A DNA stretch of 64,000 bases from an uncultured Flavobacteriaceae bacterium (GCA_947489085.1 CANLCJ010000009.1:1-64000), one strand, 5' to 3'; shown: positions 17,961 to 27,393, numbered from the stretch's first letter. Numbers and translations: made by a program. Notes: a model not told the origin generated them from the sequence alone.

Positions 17961-19742
17961 TTGAGTAACACTAAAAAACACCCTACATTTCATTTAGGAA
18001 TAACTATGGCAGGTGCCGTTTCAGCAGGTGCCTATACTGCTGGTTTTATAGACTATCTTATAGAAATTTTAGAAATTTGGGAAACACAAAAAACCACCAT
18101 AAGAGCTAAAATCGCGAACAATACTGCCTTAAGTGAAGCTGAAAAGAAAATACCTCTCCACGATGTTTGCATAGAAGTTTTAGGCGGCGCATCTGCTGGT
18201 GGTATGGTAGGAATGATAGCTGCACTCTCCACATTCTCTAAAATGCCCCCTGTTAAAACACCAACAAACACTAAAACGGGAAACATTCTTTATGACAGTT
18301 GGGTGCTGCTAGACGATGACGACAAGGCAAAGACTTTCGAAAAAATGTTAACTATAGAGGACATCACATCTAGTAAAGATGGTACTCCCTCTGCTTTAAA
18401 TTCCACGCCTATCGATAATATAGCAGATCGCGTGTTTAACAACTTGGTGCCTAAAGAACAAAAGCGAGAACGGCCTAATTACATTTCAGAAGACTTAAGA
18501 ATTATAGTAACACTTTGCAGTTTAAGAGGTGTGCCTTTCGAGTTGAAGTTTCAACACATAAGCTCTGCTAATTTCCCTTATTCACCAGGGCATAGAATGA
18601 ACGAGCATATGGTTGTAGCCCACTTTAAAATGAGTTATAACGATGTTACCGACAAAGATGTGTTTTTAAATTTCGACCCGTATGATAAGGATGCGCAAGA
18701 ATTACTCAAGTTATGTACAAAAGCGACTGGAGCATTCCCGGTAGGATTAGCACCTCGCCACTTTAAATCTAAAATTACCAAAACCTATTTAAAAAACTGT
18801 ATTCTAAGAAATTTAGATATAGACGATGCCCAAAAATCTGTTATAGATATAAAAATAGACGACAACTATTTTAACTTTACCGCTATAGATGGAGGCACTA
18901 TAAATAACGAACCCTACTCGGAAGTGGTACAGGTTTTAGAAACACTAAATATAGATTACAACCCAAAACTACCTATGTTTGGCACTATAATGGTAGATCC
19001 GTTTCCTAATTTTTACAATCAAGACGAAGCAAAACCCGTAGAAGATTTGTTCGGCAATACACTATTCCAAAAAAACTTTTTAAGCACCATACCTAAACTA
19101 TACACTACCTTTAGAGAACAAGTTCGGGTAAAACACAGTGGTTCTTTTTATAAAGATTATTTAAGGCTTTTAGTGTTTCCTGTAAAGTGGCAACACAGAG
19201 GCGTATTAAGAAATCATCCCCCATTAGCCTGTGCCGCTTTGGCTGGTTTTGGTGGCTTTTTAAATATCGAATTTAGAAAACACGATTTCTTTTTAGGTAG
19301 AAATAATGCCAGAAATTTTCTGCGATCTATTTTTATGTTGGAGTATAATCCCGATAACCTACACCCCCTGTTTCAAGATTTAGATGAGGCCGCTGTTAAC
19401 ACCTTTAAAAGAAAAATTGAAAAAGGAAATCAAGAGAAACTATACATGCCTATAATTCCAGATTTAAACCTTATAGAAGACAAAGAAAATAACCAAACCA
19501 ATCCTTTTCATTACACGGTAGACGAATTCCCAAAATTAGAAGCCAGTTACCTAAAAAGTATAGAACCACAATTAAAAAAGAGAATAAAAACCATTCTTAC
19601 CAACGAAATAAACAGCAGGTTTACAAATAAATGGGCACTTAGAACCATTTTAAAACTCTCTAAAGGCTATGCAACTAGACGCTTAACTAAAAGTATAATA
19701 AGTACTATGACGAAAGATTTTACTAATAGAAATATGGTTTAA
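17961..19742 (+). CDS. Patatin-like phospholipase, first gene of a putative defence pair
   Basis: 593 residues. The patatin core has a Gly/Ala-rich oxyanion segment (MAGAVSAGAY, 16-25), the nucleophile elbow G76-A77-S78-A79-G80, and the dyad aspartate D310 in AIDGGTINNEP. The Ser-Asp dyad is therefore complete, and lipid acyl hydrolysis is expected. A C-terminal region with FRKHDFFLGRNNARNFL near 435-451 is shared by a long-patatin subgroup. No signal peptide. The start is TTG: an in-frame TAA lies just upstream, and the first ATG (codon 16) would remove the first beta strand. The TAA stop abuts the ATG of the next gene (TAAATG), so the two are translationally coupled. Phospholipases beside NTPase sensors are known abortive-infection effectors; that role here is inference. 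Confidence 0.88.
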   Translation: MSNTKKHPTFHLGITMAGAVSAGAYTAGFIDYLIEILEIWETQKTTIRAKIANNTALSEAEKKIPLHDVCIEVLGGASAGGMVGMIAALSTFSKMPPVKTPTNTKTGNILYDSWVLLDDDDKAKTFEKMLTIEDITSSKDGTPSALNSTPIDNIADRVFNNLVPKEQKRERPNYISEDLRIIVTLCSLRGVPFELKFQHISSANFPYSPGHRMNEHMVVAHFKMSYNDVTDKDVFLNFDPYDKDAQELLKLCTKATGAFPVGLAPRHFKSKITKTYLKNCILRNLDIDDAQKSVIDIKIDDNYFNFTAIDGGTINNEPYSEVVQVLETLNIDYNPKLPMFGTIMVDPFPNFYNQDEAKPVEDLFGNTLFQKNFLSTIPKLYTTFREQVRVKHSGSFYKDYLRLLVFPVKWQHRGVLRNHPPLACAALAGFGGFLNIEFRKHDFFLGRNNARNFLRSIFMLEYNPDNLHPLFQDLDEAAVNTFKRKIEKGNQEKLYMPIIPDLNLIEDKENNQTNPFHYTVDEFPKLEASYLKSIEPQLKKRIKTILTNEINSRFTNKWALRTILKLSKGYATRRLTKSIISTMTKDFTNRNMV

Positions 19743-22700
19743 ATGAATATTACATCTTTATTTGATAGTTTAAGCACACGTTTAGCCCTCTTAAAAGAAA
19801 AACTAAACATAGAAAACGCTGTTAACGATTACGGATTAAACATAACATTAGAAAATACTTTTATAGACGTACTAAACATAGTTTACAACTTAAACCTAGT
19901 TAACGCCAACACTATAAAAGCCAATTTCCCTGCCATAGATGCTATAGATAACGAAAACGCAGTTGTGTTTCAAATAACATCTACCTTTAGCAAAGCTAAA
20001 ATTATAGCCTCTATAAAAAAGGCCATAGAAAACGATATACATAAAACCCACAAGCATTTAAAATTTTTCTTTTTAAAAGACACAGGACGCCTATCTAAAA
20101 ACACACTACAAGAAATACAAGAAACATGCAAAGGCTATTTTGAGTGTAACCCAGATAAAGACTTTATAGATAGTGGTAAACTGTTCCAACAACTATTTGT
20201 CGAACAAAATCTAGACAAAACCATATCTGTTATTAGCAAACTCGACTTGCTGCTTGGCACCCTACCCATTGGCAAAACATCTAGTTTTAACGCTGTTGCC
20301 ATCTCTTTTGCACCAGATGAAGCTGATAATACATTTTTACTTATAGACCGTATATTAAGAGAAGGAATTAACGTTTTTATTACCTCTAAAACAGTTTACA
20401 ATAAATTTCAAGAACACCAACACAGGTTTATCGAGTACCTCGTTTTGGTTAACGATGCTTTAGAGCTTTCCCACATAAAGAACTATATTGTAGTTTTATC
20501 TAGCCAACACATTAATAAAAACCTAAAAAATGAGGTAGAATGCCAGTTTTTAAAGCAACTTATAAAAAACGATTTAAAAACAAAGGTTATTAGTTTTAAC
20601 CCATTTATTAAAAATATAAGCGATATAAAATTAAGACGATTTAAATCTTACATATCGCTCACTACAGACCAAAAACGGTTAAACAACTTTACCAAAACAG
20701 TATTTAAAGATTTTTTTAATGCAAAAAATATTGATTTAGAATTTAACATCAATAATATTAAGGACGAGTTAATTAAACTTTACTCTAATTTTAAAGTTAA
20801 GGTTTTAAACGAAACCGCAAATTATATGGCCATGCGCTTTTACATGGAAAACATGAACATGGATATGGCTTATGTTATTTTAAAAAACAAATTCTCTCAA
20901 ATTAACTCCATCCAGTACATAAGTACACTTAAAGACGTATACCACCAAAATATAAGCATTCTTGTTCCTAAAAATCTAAACCATAAAACAAGACGTGTTA
21001 TAGACAATTTAAAGGCTAAGACTACAATTGATAATGTATACTTTATAGACGAATTTTTATTTGATAATTCTCTAAAAAAAATAAAGCAGAGCAACCTTTT
21101 AACAATAGACGATTTTATAAACCCCGTTATAAAGGAAGATGAGGATATAAAACACCTTCCAGACATCTTAAATTGGATAACCGAAGACCGATTTCCTTCT
21201 ATAGGTATTATAAAAGCGCCAGGAGGTATTGGTAAGACAACGTTAACCGAGAAAATACATGACATTTTAATTAAAGACGAAGAAAACAAATTTTTAGTGC
21301 TGTTTATTGCACCTCACGATTTTATCGAAAATTTTAAAGATGTCGATTTTAGCGAAGAAAATGAATACGATTTATACGGTATTTTTAAAAAATGCCACCC
21401 ACAAGGGCATGAGATAGACGAAAACACGTTTTATAGTAATTTTTCTCATGGTAATATTTTAATGATTATTGATGGCGTAGACGAAATTATCTCTACGGTA
21501 CCCAGCTTTAGTTTAGACTCTTTTTTAAAACGTTTATCTCAAATAAACAAAGAAATAGGAAAAGGTAAAATACTTATAACTTGCAGAGATATTTACATAG
21601 ACGACATAAACTACTTGGCCTCAAAAGAAGCCACTAGCTTAGACAGCATAATACAATACCAACTGTTGCCATTTAACGAAACACTTGCAAATCAGTATTT
21701 TTCTAAACACATAGAATCGGAATACAAAATTGGTAAAAACATTCAATTGCTAAACGAATTTATTGTTGAACATAAATATAGCGAATACAAATACCCTCCT
21801 TTTTTACTAGAAATAGTATTGGATTTTGTATTGAGTAATAATGCAAACCATAACGCTCAAAACACCATATTTAAGTCGAAATACCTGCTAGAAAACCATA
21901 GCAACGACTTTATAATACACCAAACATTTAACAGAGAAATCGTTAAAAAAAGCGATTACGGCTACGATTTAAGTATAGATAAACAAGTTGCTTTTTTTTG
22001 CGCTATGGCGGTAGACAAAAACGGAGTAGTAGACCTTAAAGAAATTGAAGAAATATTATCTAAAATAGATCATGTTGTAAACCTAAAAGGCATTACAAAA
22101 GGACTCATAGACCACCCTTTCTTAAAGAAAAAAGATGATAATTTTCATTTCAACTTTAAATTTTTAAAAGTTGAATTTCTCATTATTGGATTATATAACC
22201 TTTTAAAAGACACCAATTTAATAGCGTTAAGCGAAAATACACTTAGCATACTAGCCTATAAATTTAATTACAATTCTATTTTGTCCTTCGGGGTGCTTAA
22301 AAAAATAGAGTTGGACACTTATTTTAATAGCAATGATGTTATAAATACCGTAAAAACATTAATCACCAAAATTAAAAAAACACCATACAACACCACTGTA
22401 AAGAAAAAAGCAGTAAGCAACTTGTTTCTATTAGCTTGCGAATATTGTAAACGAAAAAACATCCATTACCAAAATGGCTATTTAAAATTGGTAAGCCAGC
22501 TCTTTAGCGAAAACAATGATGAGTTTATCTCTGATTTTTACTTGTTTGATGTACCAGAGGATATGGCGCTTAAAATAGATTTTACCAATTTATACCTACA
22601 AAACAGCGAAATTCATAATTACGCTCACTTTTTAGAATGCAAATTCGACGCTGCAACATCTTTTATGGATTCTTGTAAAATTAACAACATTAATATCCCT

Positions 22701-23090
22701 ACCAATTTCAATATTGATAACATGTTAATGGCTAAAAGTAATTTTCATGATATAATTGGAGACAACTCTATACACAAAATTTTACGATTAAAAGAAGAGG
22801 GGAAATCTACCATAGAAAACGATATAAGAAAGTTTTTAAAATGCTTCTACACTGGACGCATCATAAATCTAGAAATACCTAAAAGTGCCATTCGTAAAAG
22901 TTTTTCTAATGCCGTTACAGCCAAACACATTATTGAAGCGCTACACGAAGTAAACATACTTACCGATATTTCTAACAGCCATTTTACTTTAAATAAGGCA
23001 TTTATAGGAAAAATAAACAAATTTACCATGCAAGGCAGATCCTTTATAGAAATAAATAAAGCATTCAGAATTATTTTATCTAATTATTGA
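19743..23090 (+). CDS. SMEK-domain NACHT/STAND-type NTPase, putative phage sensor
   Basis: 1115 residues. The N-terminus (about 1-150) matches the SMEK-type domain of prokaryotic conflict proteins: E37 in LENTFIDVLN, D66 in PAIDAID and FQITS at 76-80, in the order of a restriction-endonuclease-like fold. Whether it cuts DNA is unknown. A linker of about 330 residues precedes the P-loop APGGIGKTT (492-500, K498). The Walker B stretch ILMIIDGVDE (D577, D580, E581) carries the GxDE signature of NACHT NTPases, and ITCRD near 619 is the sensor 1-like strand. About 450 C-terminal residues, mostly helical and without evident LRR or TPR repeats, would be the ligand-sensing part. The gene is noticeably A/T-rich. 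It directly follows the patatin gene, which suggests a sensor-effector pair. Confidence 0.85.
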   Translation: MNITSLFDSLSTRLALLKEKLNIENAVNDYGLNITLENTFIDVLNIVYNLNLVNANTIKANFPAIDAIDNENAVVFQITSTFSKAKIIASIKKAIENDIHKTHKHLKFFFLKDTGRLSKNTLQEIQETCKGYFECNPDKDFIDSGKLFQQLFVEQNLDKTISVISKLDLLLGTLPIGKTSSFNAVAISFAPDEADNTFLLIDRILREGINVFITSKTVYNKFQEHQHRFIEYLVLVNDALELSHIKNYIVVLSSQHINKNLKNEVECQFLKQLIKNDLKTKVISFNPFIKNISDIKLRRFKSYISLTTDQKRLNNFTKTVFKDFFNAKNIDLEFNINNIKDELIKLYSNFKVKVLNETANYMAMRFYMENMNMDMAYVILKNKFSQINSIQYISTLKDVYHQNISILVPKNLNHKTRRVIDNLKAKTTIDNVYFIDEFLFDNSLKKIKQSNLLTIDDFINPVIKEDEDIKHLPDILNWITEDRFPSIGIIKAPGGIGKTTLTEKIHDILIKDEENKFLVLFIAPHDFIENFKDVDFSEENEYDLYGIFKKCHPQGHEIDENTFYSNFSHGNILMIIDGVDEIISTVPSFSLDSFLKRLSQINKEIGKGKILITCRDIYIDDINYLASKEATSLDSIIQYQLLPFNETLANQYFSKHIESEYKIGKNIQLLNEFIVEHKYSEYKYPPFLLEIVLDFVLSNNANHNAQNTIFKSKYLLENHSNDFIIHQTFNREIVKKSDYGYDLSIDKQVAFFCAMAVDKNGVVDLKEIEEILSKIDHVVNLKGITKGLIDHPFLKKKDDNFHFNFKFLKVEFLIIGLYNLLKDTNLIALSENTLSILAYKFNYNSILSFGVLKKIELDTYFNSNDVINTVKTLITKIKKTPYNTTVKKKAVSNLFLLACEYCKRKNIHYQNGYLKLVSQLFSENNDEFISDFYLFDVPEDMALKIDFTNLYLQNSEIHNYAHFLECKFDAATSFMDSCKINNINIPTNFNIDNMLMAKSNFHDIIGDNSIHKILRLKEEGKSTIENDIRKFLKCFYTGRIINLEIPKSAIRKSFSNAVTAKHIIEALHEVNILTDISNSHFTLNKAFIGKINKFTMQGRSFIEINKAFRIILSNY

Positions 23091-23187
23091 GATTAACAGC
23101 GCGCTTTTCGTCGATTTTTTCGGCAAGTATTCTCGCTTTATAGCCAAAACACAAGCTTTTATCGAAAATATAATTTCTAAAATTGCC

Positions 23188-23207
23188 TTAAGGAAAATGA
23201 TCCTTAA
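23188..23207 (+). promoter_or_regulatory. Short inverted repeat ahead of the XrtF cluster
   Basis: TTAAGGA and TCCTTAA (7-bp arms, 6-base loop) 40 bases before the sorting-substrate gene. Possible operator; no T tract. Confidence 0.3.
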
Positions 23208-23247
23208 TTTCGTTGTAATTAATTAATCTATAAATCCCGCAAAGAAA

Positions 23248-23628
23248 ATGAAAACTCTCAAAGAAAATTTTCTAAAAGCACTTCAAGCTATTGTTGTAGT
23301 TGTCGTGCTTGCATTTAGTGGCAACGCAAATGCAACAACAACAGCACCAACTGCATTAACTAGTAATGTGTATGCTTTAACTGGTGGATGGTCTTGGAAA
23401 TCGTTTTTCGTAAGAAGAACAGCTATTTCTAAAAGTACTAGTAGTAATGGTAAAGCTAAGGCTTTTGCAAAAGTAAGAGGTGGTAAAACATTCACTTTTA
23501 CCTTTGTAAAAACTAAACAAAAACCTAAAAAATCTATTCCTTTAGATGGTGGTTTAAGTATTTTAGCAATAGGTGCAGCTGCATTTGGAATTAAAAAATT
23601 AAGAGGAAATAAAGGTGAAAACAATTAA
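23248..23628 (+). CDS. Small secreted protein with PxDGGL (PID-CTERM-like) sorting tail
   Basis: 126 residues. A signal-like N-terminal helix (about 10-25, ending GNANA) is followed by a short basic, Ser/Lys-rich mature part. The C-terminal signal is PLDGGLS, then a hydrophobic helix LAIGAAAFGI, then a basic end KKLRGNK. That three-part tail (motif, helix, basic cluster) is the layout of exosortase targets, and PxDGGLS is the Bacteroidota version. The gene overlaps the exosortase gene by 14 bases, so it is probably a direct substrate of XrtF. Confidence 0.85.
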   Translation: MKTLKENFLKALQAIVVVVVLAFSGNANATTTAPTALTSNVYALTGGWSWKSFFVRRTAISKSTSSNGKAKAFAKVRGGKTFTFTFVKTKQKPKKSIPLDGGLSILAIGAAAFGIKKLRGNKGENN

Positions 23629-24211
23629 ATCACATTTATACAAAATTCCTAAACCTATAAGGCTTTTCTTAGGAAAGGCCTTGTTATTTTTCGTGGCTTG
23701 GGAACTTATTTATGGTTTATTTTTATTTGACTCTCAGTGGTTAGATAGCATTTTAACAAACCACGTGGGAGAAGCTTCGGTTTTTATACTCAACAATTTT
23801 ACACCCATGAGTGGGTTTTCTGCAGAACCCGAAATTTGGAACTCGGTTTACGCTGGAGAATCTATAGACAATCTCGCCTCTATTATTTACCACAACAACG
23901 AAATTGTACTATACATAGCTCATGCTTGCAATGGATTATCGCTACTAGTCTTGTACATAGGCTTTATTGTTTGTATGCCTTCTAGTTTTTGGCGAAAAGT
24001 GGTTTATATTATTATTGGTGTTCTTTTACTCGATCTAATTAATATATTAAGATGCATAGGTCTAATTTACTTAATGGAGTATTACAATACGTATTTCGAT
24101 TTTGCACACCATTATTTATTTAAGGCTACCGTATATCTTTCTACCTTTATAATTTGGGTTTACTATTCAAGAAAAATACATTTTAAAAATGAGACTCTAC
24201 AAGTCGGATAA
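23615..24211 (+). CDS. xrtF: Exosortase family protein, XrtF type
   Basis: 198 residues with five to six membrane helices. The exosortase/archaeosortase catalytic set is visible: C105 in AHACNGLSLL, R146 in NILRCIGL and H165/H166 in FAHHYLF. These multi-pass cysteine transpeptidases process C-terminal sorting signals at the membrane. The short length fits the XrtF branch of Flavobacteriia. It overlaps the substrate gene upstream by 14 bases and the associated gene downstream by 23 bases, forming a compact three-gene operon. Confidence 0.9.
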   Translation: MKTIKSHLYKIPKPIRLFLGKALLFFVAWELIYGLFLFDSQWLDSILTNHVGEASVFILNNFTPMSGFSAEPEIWNSVYAGESIDNLASIIYHNNEIVLYIAHACNGLSLLVLYIGFIVCMPSSFWRKVVYIIIGVLLLDLINILRCIGLIYLMEYYNTYFDFAHHYLFKATVYLSTFIIWVYYSRKIHFKNETLQVG

Positions 24212-24596
24212 AACGCGTTTTATAGCAGGATTGCTATTAATTGTTGTCATCTATTCGTTATTCTACATTTACTTTCTCGAAAATGCAAACGTCTCTTCGC
24301 TTTCTGGTGTAATTAGACACGGAATTGCTTTTGCAGCCACAGTAGCAGTTTACCTTGTTGGCACTTCGCACTTAGGAACTTTAGAAGACAAATGGATGTC
24401 TTCGCTTTGGCATTTTGTACACATCTCTGGACTGTTAATTTTAACGTGTTTGGGGCTGTTTGACTTACTAATATCTGATATTAGTTTTAATATGAGACGC
24501 TTTGCTTTAACAGTTTTAGAGTTCTTAATTTCTCCCGTACTCTATGTTGGTATGGGGCTATTAAATAGAAGCTTAAAACAGCAAAAAAACATTTAA
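24189..24596 (+). CDS. Exosortase F system-associated membrane protein
   Basis: 135 residues with about four hydrophobic helices (10-28, 42-60, 73-93, 105-124). The family is known from its constant pairing with xrtF in flavobacteria; its task is unknown. The coding start lies within the last 23 bases of xrtF. Overlapping ends in all three genes of this operon imply coupled synthesis. Confidence 0.85.
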   Translation: MRLYKSDKTRFIAGLLLIVVIYSLFYIYFLENANVSSLSGVIRHGIAFAATVAVYLVGTSHLGTLEDKWMSSLWHFVHISGLLILTCLGLFDLLISDISFNMRRFALTVLEFLISPVLYVGMGLLNRSLKQQKNI

Positions 24597-24635
24597 CCTA
24601 CCATTTCATTGTTTTTAGAATATTTATTACTCTAG

Positions 24636-25778
24636 TTACTTTAATAGCATACTAGGAGTAACAACAGCTCTAAAACCTACATGTTCAGACGATGAGTCTG
24701 TACTGTTTCCCATTCTAGAAGACAACCTATAACTTGCGCAGTAGGAGTCGCTACATAAAAAAGACCCTCCCTTTATAACAATTTCCTCAACCAAAGGGTT
24801 ATTTGGGTTAAAAGGTTTAGAGGCCCCTTTAGGGTTGTCTATTATCGCCCCAGAAGCTGTTAATTCTTCATAATAATTTGTGTTGTACCAATCTTTAGTA
24901 ATCTCCCAAACATTACCAGACATTTCGTAAAGCCCGAAAGAATTAGGCAAGTATGTTTTTACAGGCGCACTTCTCTCGTATCCGTCGTTTAACGTGTTAT
25001 TTACAGGAAATTCGCCCTCCCAACTGTTAGTCCATTTAGCAAGCTTGCTATTATCATCACCCCATAAGTAAGTGGTATTTTTCATTCGGCCTCTTGCGGC
25101 GTACTCCCATTCTGCTTCCGTTGGCAAACGTTTTCCAGCCCATTTGCAATAAGCTTTAGCATCTTCGAAAGACACATGTACTACAGGGTAGTCCATTTTA
25201 TTTACAATGGAAGAGTTTTTACCGCTAGGGTGTTTCCAGTTAGCACCTATAGTCCAACGCCACCACTGAGAAAAGTCGTAGAGATTAGGAAGAGACGCTG
25301 CTGTTTTTTTAAACATAAGCGATCCTGGCTGCAAAACCGTATCGTGAGGCTTTGGTGTACCTTCTGGCAATTGTTTTTTCATCAACTCCCAATCTATCTT
25401 TCTTTCTGCCACTGTAACGTAACCCGTAGCATCTACAAAAGCTTTAAAAGCCGCATTGGTAACTTCTGTAACATCCATAAAAAACCCATCTACACTTACT
25501 GGGTGCTGGGGCTTTTCATGTCCCATAGCCTCTTTATCTTGAGCAACAGCGCCCTGCATAAATGTTCCTGAAGGTATCCACACCATACCTTTTGGAGGGT
25601 GAGCTATCAAGCTATCCATTACCGCTTTAGGTATATCGGCAGCTTTAGAAACGGCAACGTCTGCTTTTATTTCGTTAATAACCTTAGGCGTTTCAGGAGT
25701 TTTTGTTTGCTCTTTACAAGCAAAACAGAGTATACCTAAACATAATATTGCAGTTAACTTAATGGAGGTGGGCTTCAT
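24636..25778 (-). CDS. Formylglycine-generating-enzyme family lipoprotein
   Basis: 380 residues. A lipoprotein signal ends at LCFAC with C20 as the lipid site. The FGE/sulfatase-modifying-factor domain spans about 60-375 (GMVWIPSGTFMQGA … ANWKHPSG … YPVVHVSFEDAKAYCKWAGKRLPTEAEWEYAARG … NVWEITKDWY). Near the end KGGSFLCSDSYC carries C342 and C347, spaced like the copper-binding active-site pair of true formylglycine-generating enzymes, so catalysis is plausible. Many Bacteroidota paralogues (GldJ/GldK) lack these cysteines. No sulfatase gene is in the window. Convergent with the XrtF operon, 39 bases apart. Confidence 0.88.
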   Translation of the reverse strand: MKPTSIKLTAILCLGILCFACKEQTKTPETPKVINEIKADVAVSKAADIPKAVMDSLIAHPPKGMVWIPSGTFMQGAVAQDKEAMGHEKPQHPVSVDGFFMDVTEVTNAAFKAFVDATGYVTVAERKIDWELMKKQLPEGTPKPHDTVLQPGSLMFKKTAASLPNLYDFSQWWRWTIGANWKHPSGKNSSIVNKMDYPVVHVSFEDAKAYCKWAGKRLPTEAEWEYAARGRMKNTTYLWGDDNSKLAKWTNSWEGEFPVNNTLNDGYERSAPVKTYLPNSFGLYEMSGNVWEITKDWYNTNYYEELTASGAIIDNPKGASKPFNPNNPLVEEIVIKGGSFLCSDSYCASYRLSSRMGNSTDSSSEHVGFRAVVTPSMLLK

Positions 25779-25869
25779 AAATAGAACTTAAAAATTAATA
25801 CTTCAAATGTATTTATTAATTTGTTTATAAACCACATTACAGAATACAAACACGCTTTTTAATACATTA

Positions 25870-25901
25870 TTGTAGTAATGAGGAGTTAATAATTACCTTT
25901 G
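25870..25901 (+). promoter_or_regulatory. Promoter of yicC-gmk-nadD
   Basis: TTG at 25870-25872 and TACCTTTG at 25894-25901, 21 bases apart, 22 bases before the yicC ATG. Fits the Bacteroidota promoter pattern. Confidence 0.6.
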
Positions 25902-25923
25902 CATAACTAAAATTAAATAGTTT

Positions 25924-26781
25924 ATGATTTATTCGATGACAGGTTATGGAAAATCTGTTTTGCAATTGCCGACCAAAAAAATTACTATTGAAATTAAATC
26001 CCTCAACAGTAAAAGCTTAGATATAAATGCCAGGATGCCCTCTATATATAGAGAAAAAGAGCTTTCCATTAGAAAATTAATTGCCAATAAGTTAACCCGC
26101 GGCAAGGTAGATTTTTCAATTTATGTAGAAACAACTGCAGAAGACACCTCTACTCAAATAAACAGTCCTGTTGTAAAACAATACATATCGCAACTTAAAA
26201 CTATTGTAGATGCTGGCGATTTGGAACTCTTAAAAATGGCTGTACGCTTTCCAGATGCTCTTAACACCGTTAGAGAAGAGATAGATGAAAACGAATGGAA
26301 AACCATAGATGCAGAAATTAAAAAAGCTACAGACGTTTTAATACAACACAGACTAGACGAAGGTAAAGTACTTGAAAAAGACTTCAATGCTCGTGTAGAA
26401 ACTATAAGGTCTATTCTACATCAAGTTATTGAAATGGATCCAGACCGTGTACAAAGTGTTAAAGAACGCCTTAAAAAGGGTATTGAAGACTTAAAAGAAA
26501 AATACGACGAAAATCGTTTTGAACAAGAGTTGGTTTACTACATAGAAAAGTTTGATATTACAGAAGAAAAGGTACGTTTAGAAAATCATTTAAATTATTT
26601 TACATCCTCTATAAACTCTAAAGACTCTAATGGTAAAAAACTAGGGTTTATTGGTCAAGAAATGGGTAGAGAAATAAACACAATAGGCTCTAAAAGTAAC
26701 CACGCCCCAATGCAACAACTCGTGGTACAAATGAAAGATGAGCTTGAGAAAATTAAAGAACAACTGCTAAACGTACTTTAA
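25924..26781 (+). CDS. yicC: YicC-family protein (endoribonuclease family)
   Basis: 285 residues. It begins with the signature MIYSMTGYGKS and ends with the conserved C-terminal block (REINTIGSKSNHAPMQQLVVQMKDELEKIKEQ). E. coli YicC is an endoribonuclease that forms a ring and acts in small-RNA decay. It is the first gene of a run with gmk (10 bases on) and nadD. The yicC-gmk pairing is conserved in many bacteria. Confidence 0.94.
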   Translation: MIYSMTGYGKSVLQLPTKKITIEIKSLNSKSLDINARMPSIYREKELSIRKLIANKLTRGKVDFSIYVETTAEDTSTQINSPVVKQYISQLKTIVDAGDLELLKMAVRFPDALNTVREEIDENEWKTIDAEIKKATDVLIQHRLDEGKVLEKDFNARVETIRSILHQVIEMDPDRVQSVKERLKKGIEDLKEKYDENRFEQELVYYIEKFDITEEKVRLENHLNYFTSSINSKDSNGKKLGFIGQEMGREINTIGSKSNHAPMQQLVVQMKDELEKIKEQLLNVL

Positions 26782-26791
26782 CACATTAGCT

Positions 26792-27385
26792 ATGGCACTG
26801 GATAATACACCGTTAAAAAAAGGAAAACTTATAGTGTTTTCTGCACCGTCCGGATCTGGGAAAACAACTATTGTTAGACACCTTTTAGGTAAAGAGGCTC
26901 TAAATTTAGAATTTTCTATCTCTGCAACCTCAAGAGCTAAACGAGGCGATGAAGTAGACGGTAAAGATTACTATTTTTTATCTGCTAAAGCCTTTAAACA
27001 GCACATTAAAGACGATGATTTTTTAGAGTGGGAAGAAGTGTATAGAGATAATTTTTACGGCACCTTAAAAACAGAAGTCGAACGCATTTGGGCTAATGGT
27101 AAAAATGTAATTTTCGATATTGATGTTTCTGGTGGTCTCCGCATCAAGAGAAAATTTCCAGACGAAACACTTGCTTTATTTGTAAAACCACCTAGTGTAG
27201 ATGCCCTGAAAATTAGATTAAAAAAGCGTAAAACAGAGAGCGAAGACAAAATAAATATGCGGGTTGCTAAAGCCTCTGCAGAACTTGCCACTGCGCCGTT
27301 ATTCGACACTATAGTTATAAACGACGATTTAGAAAGTGCTTTAAAAGAAGCTGAAGAAAAAGTAGATCGCTTTTTAAAATCTTAA
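26792..27385 (+). CDS. gmk: Guanylate kinase
   Basis: 197 residues, phosphorylating GMP to GDP. The P-loop SAPSGSGKTTI is at about 16-26, followed by the GMP-binding stretch SATSRAKRGDEVDGKDYYFL near 44-63 and FDIDVSGG near 108-115. Normal length for the family. It lies between yicC and nadD. Confidence 0.96.
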   Translation: MALDNTPLKKGKLIVFSAPSGSGKTTIVRHLLGKEALNLEFSISATSRAKRGDEVDGKDYYFLSAKAFKQHIKDDDFLEWEEVYRDNFYGTLKTEVERIWANGKNVIFDIDVSGGLRIKRKFPDETLALFVKPPSVDALKIRLKKRKTESEDKINMRVAKASAELATAPLFDTIVINDDLESALKEAEEKVDRFLKS

Positions 27386-27393
27386 TACCAAAC

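Noticed and set aside
17961-23090. Patatin-NACHT operon as CBASS
   Set aside because: No CD-NTase, cap2 or cap3 gene adjoins it. The partner is an NTPase with a SMEK domain, so it is not a standard CBASS locus.
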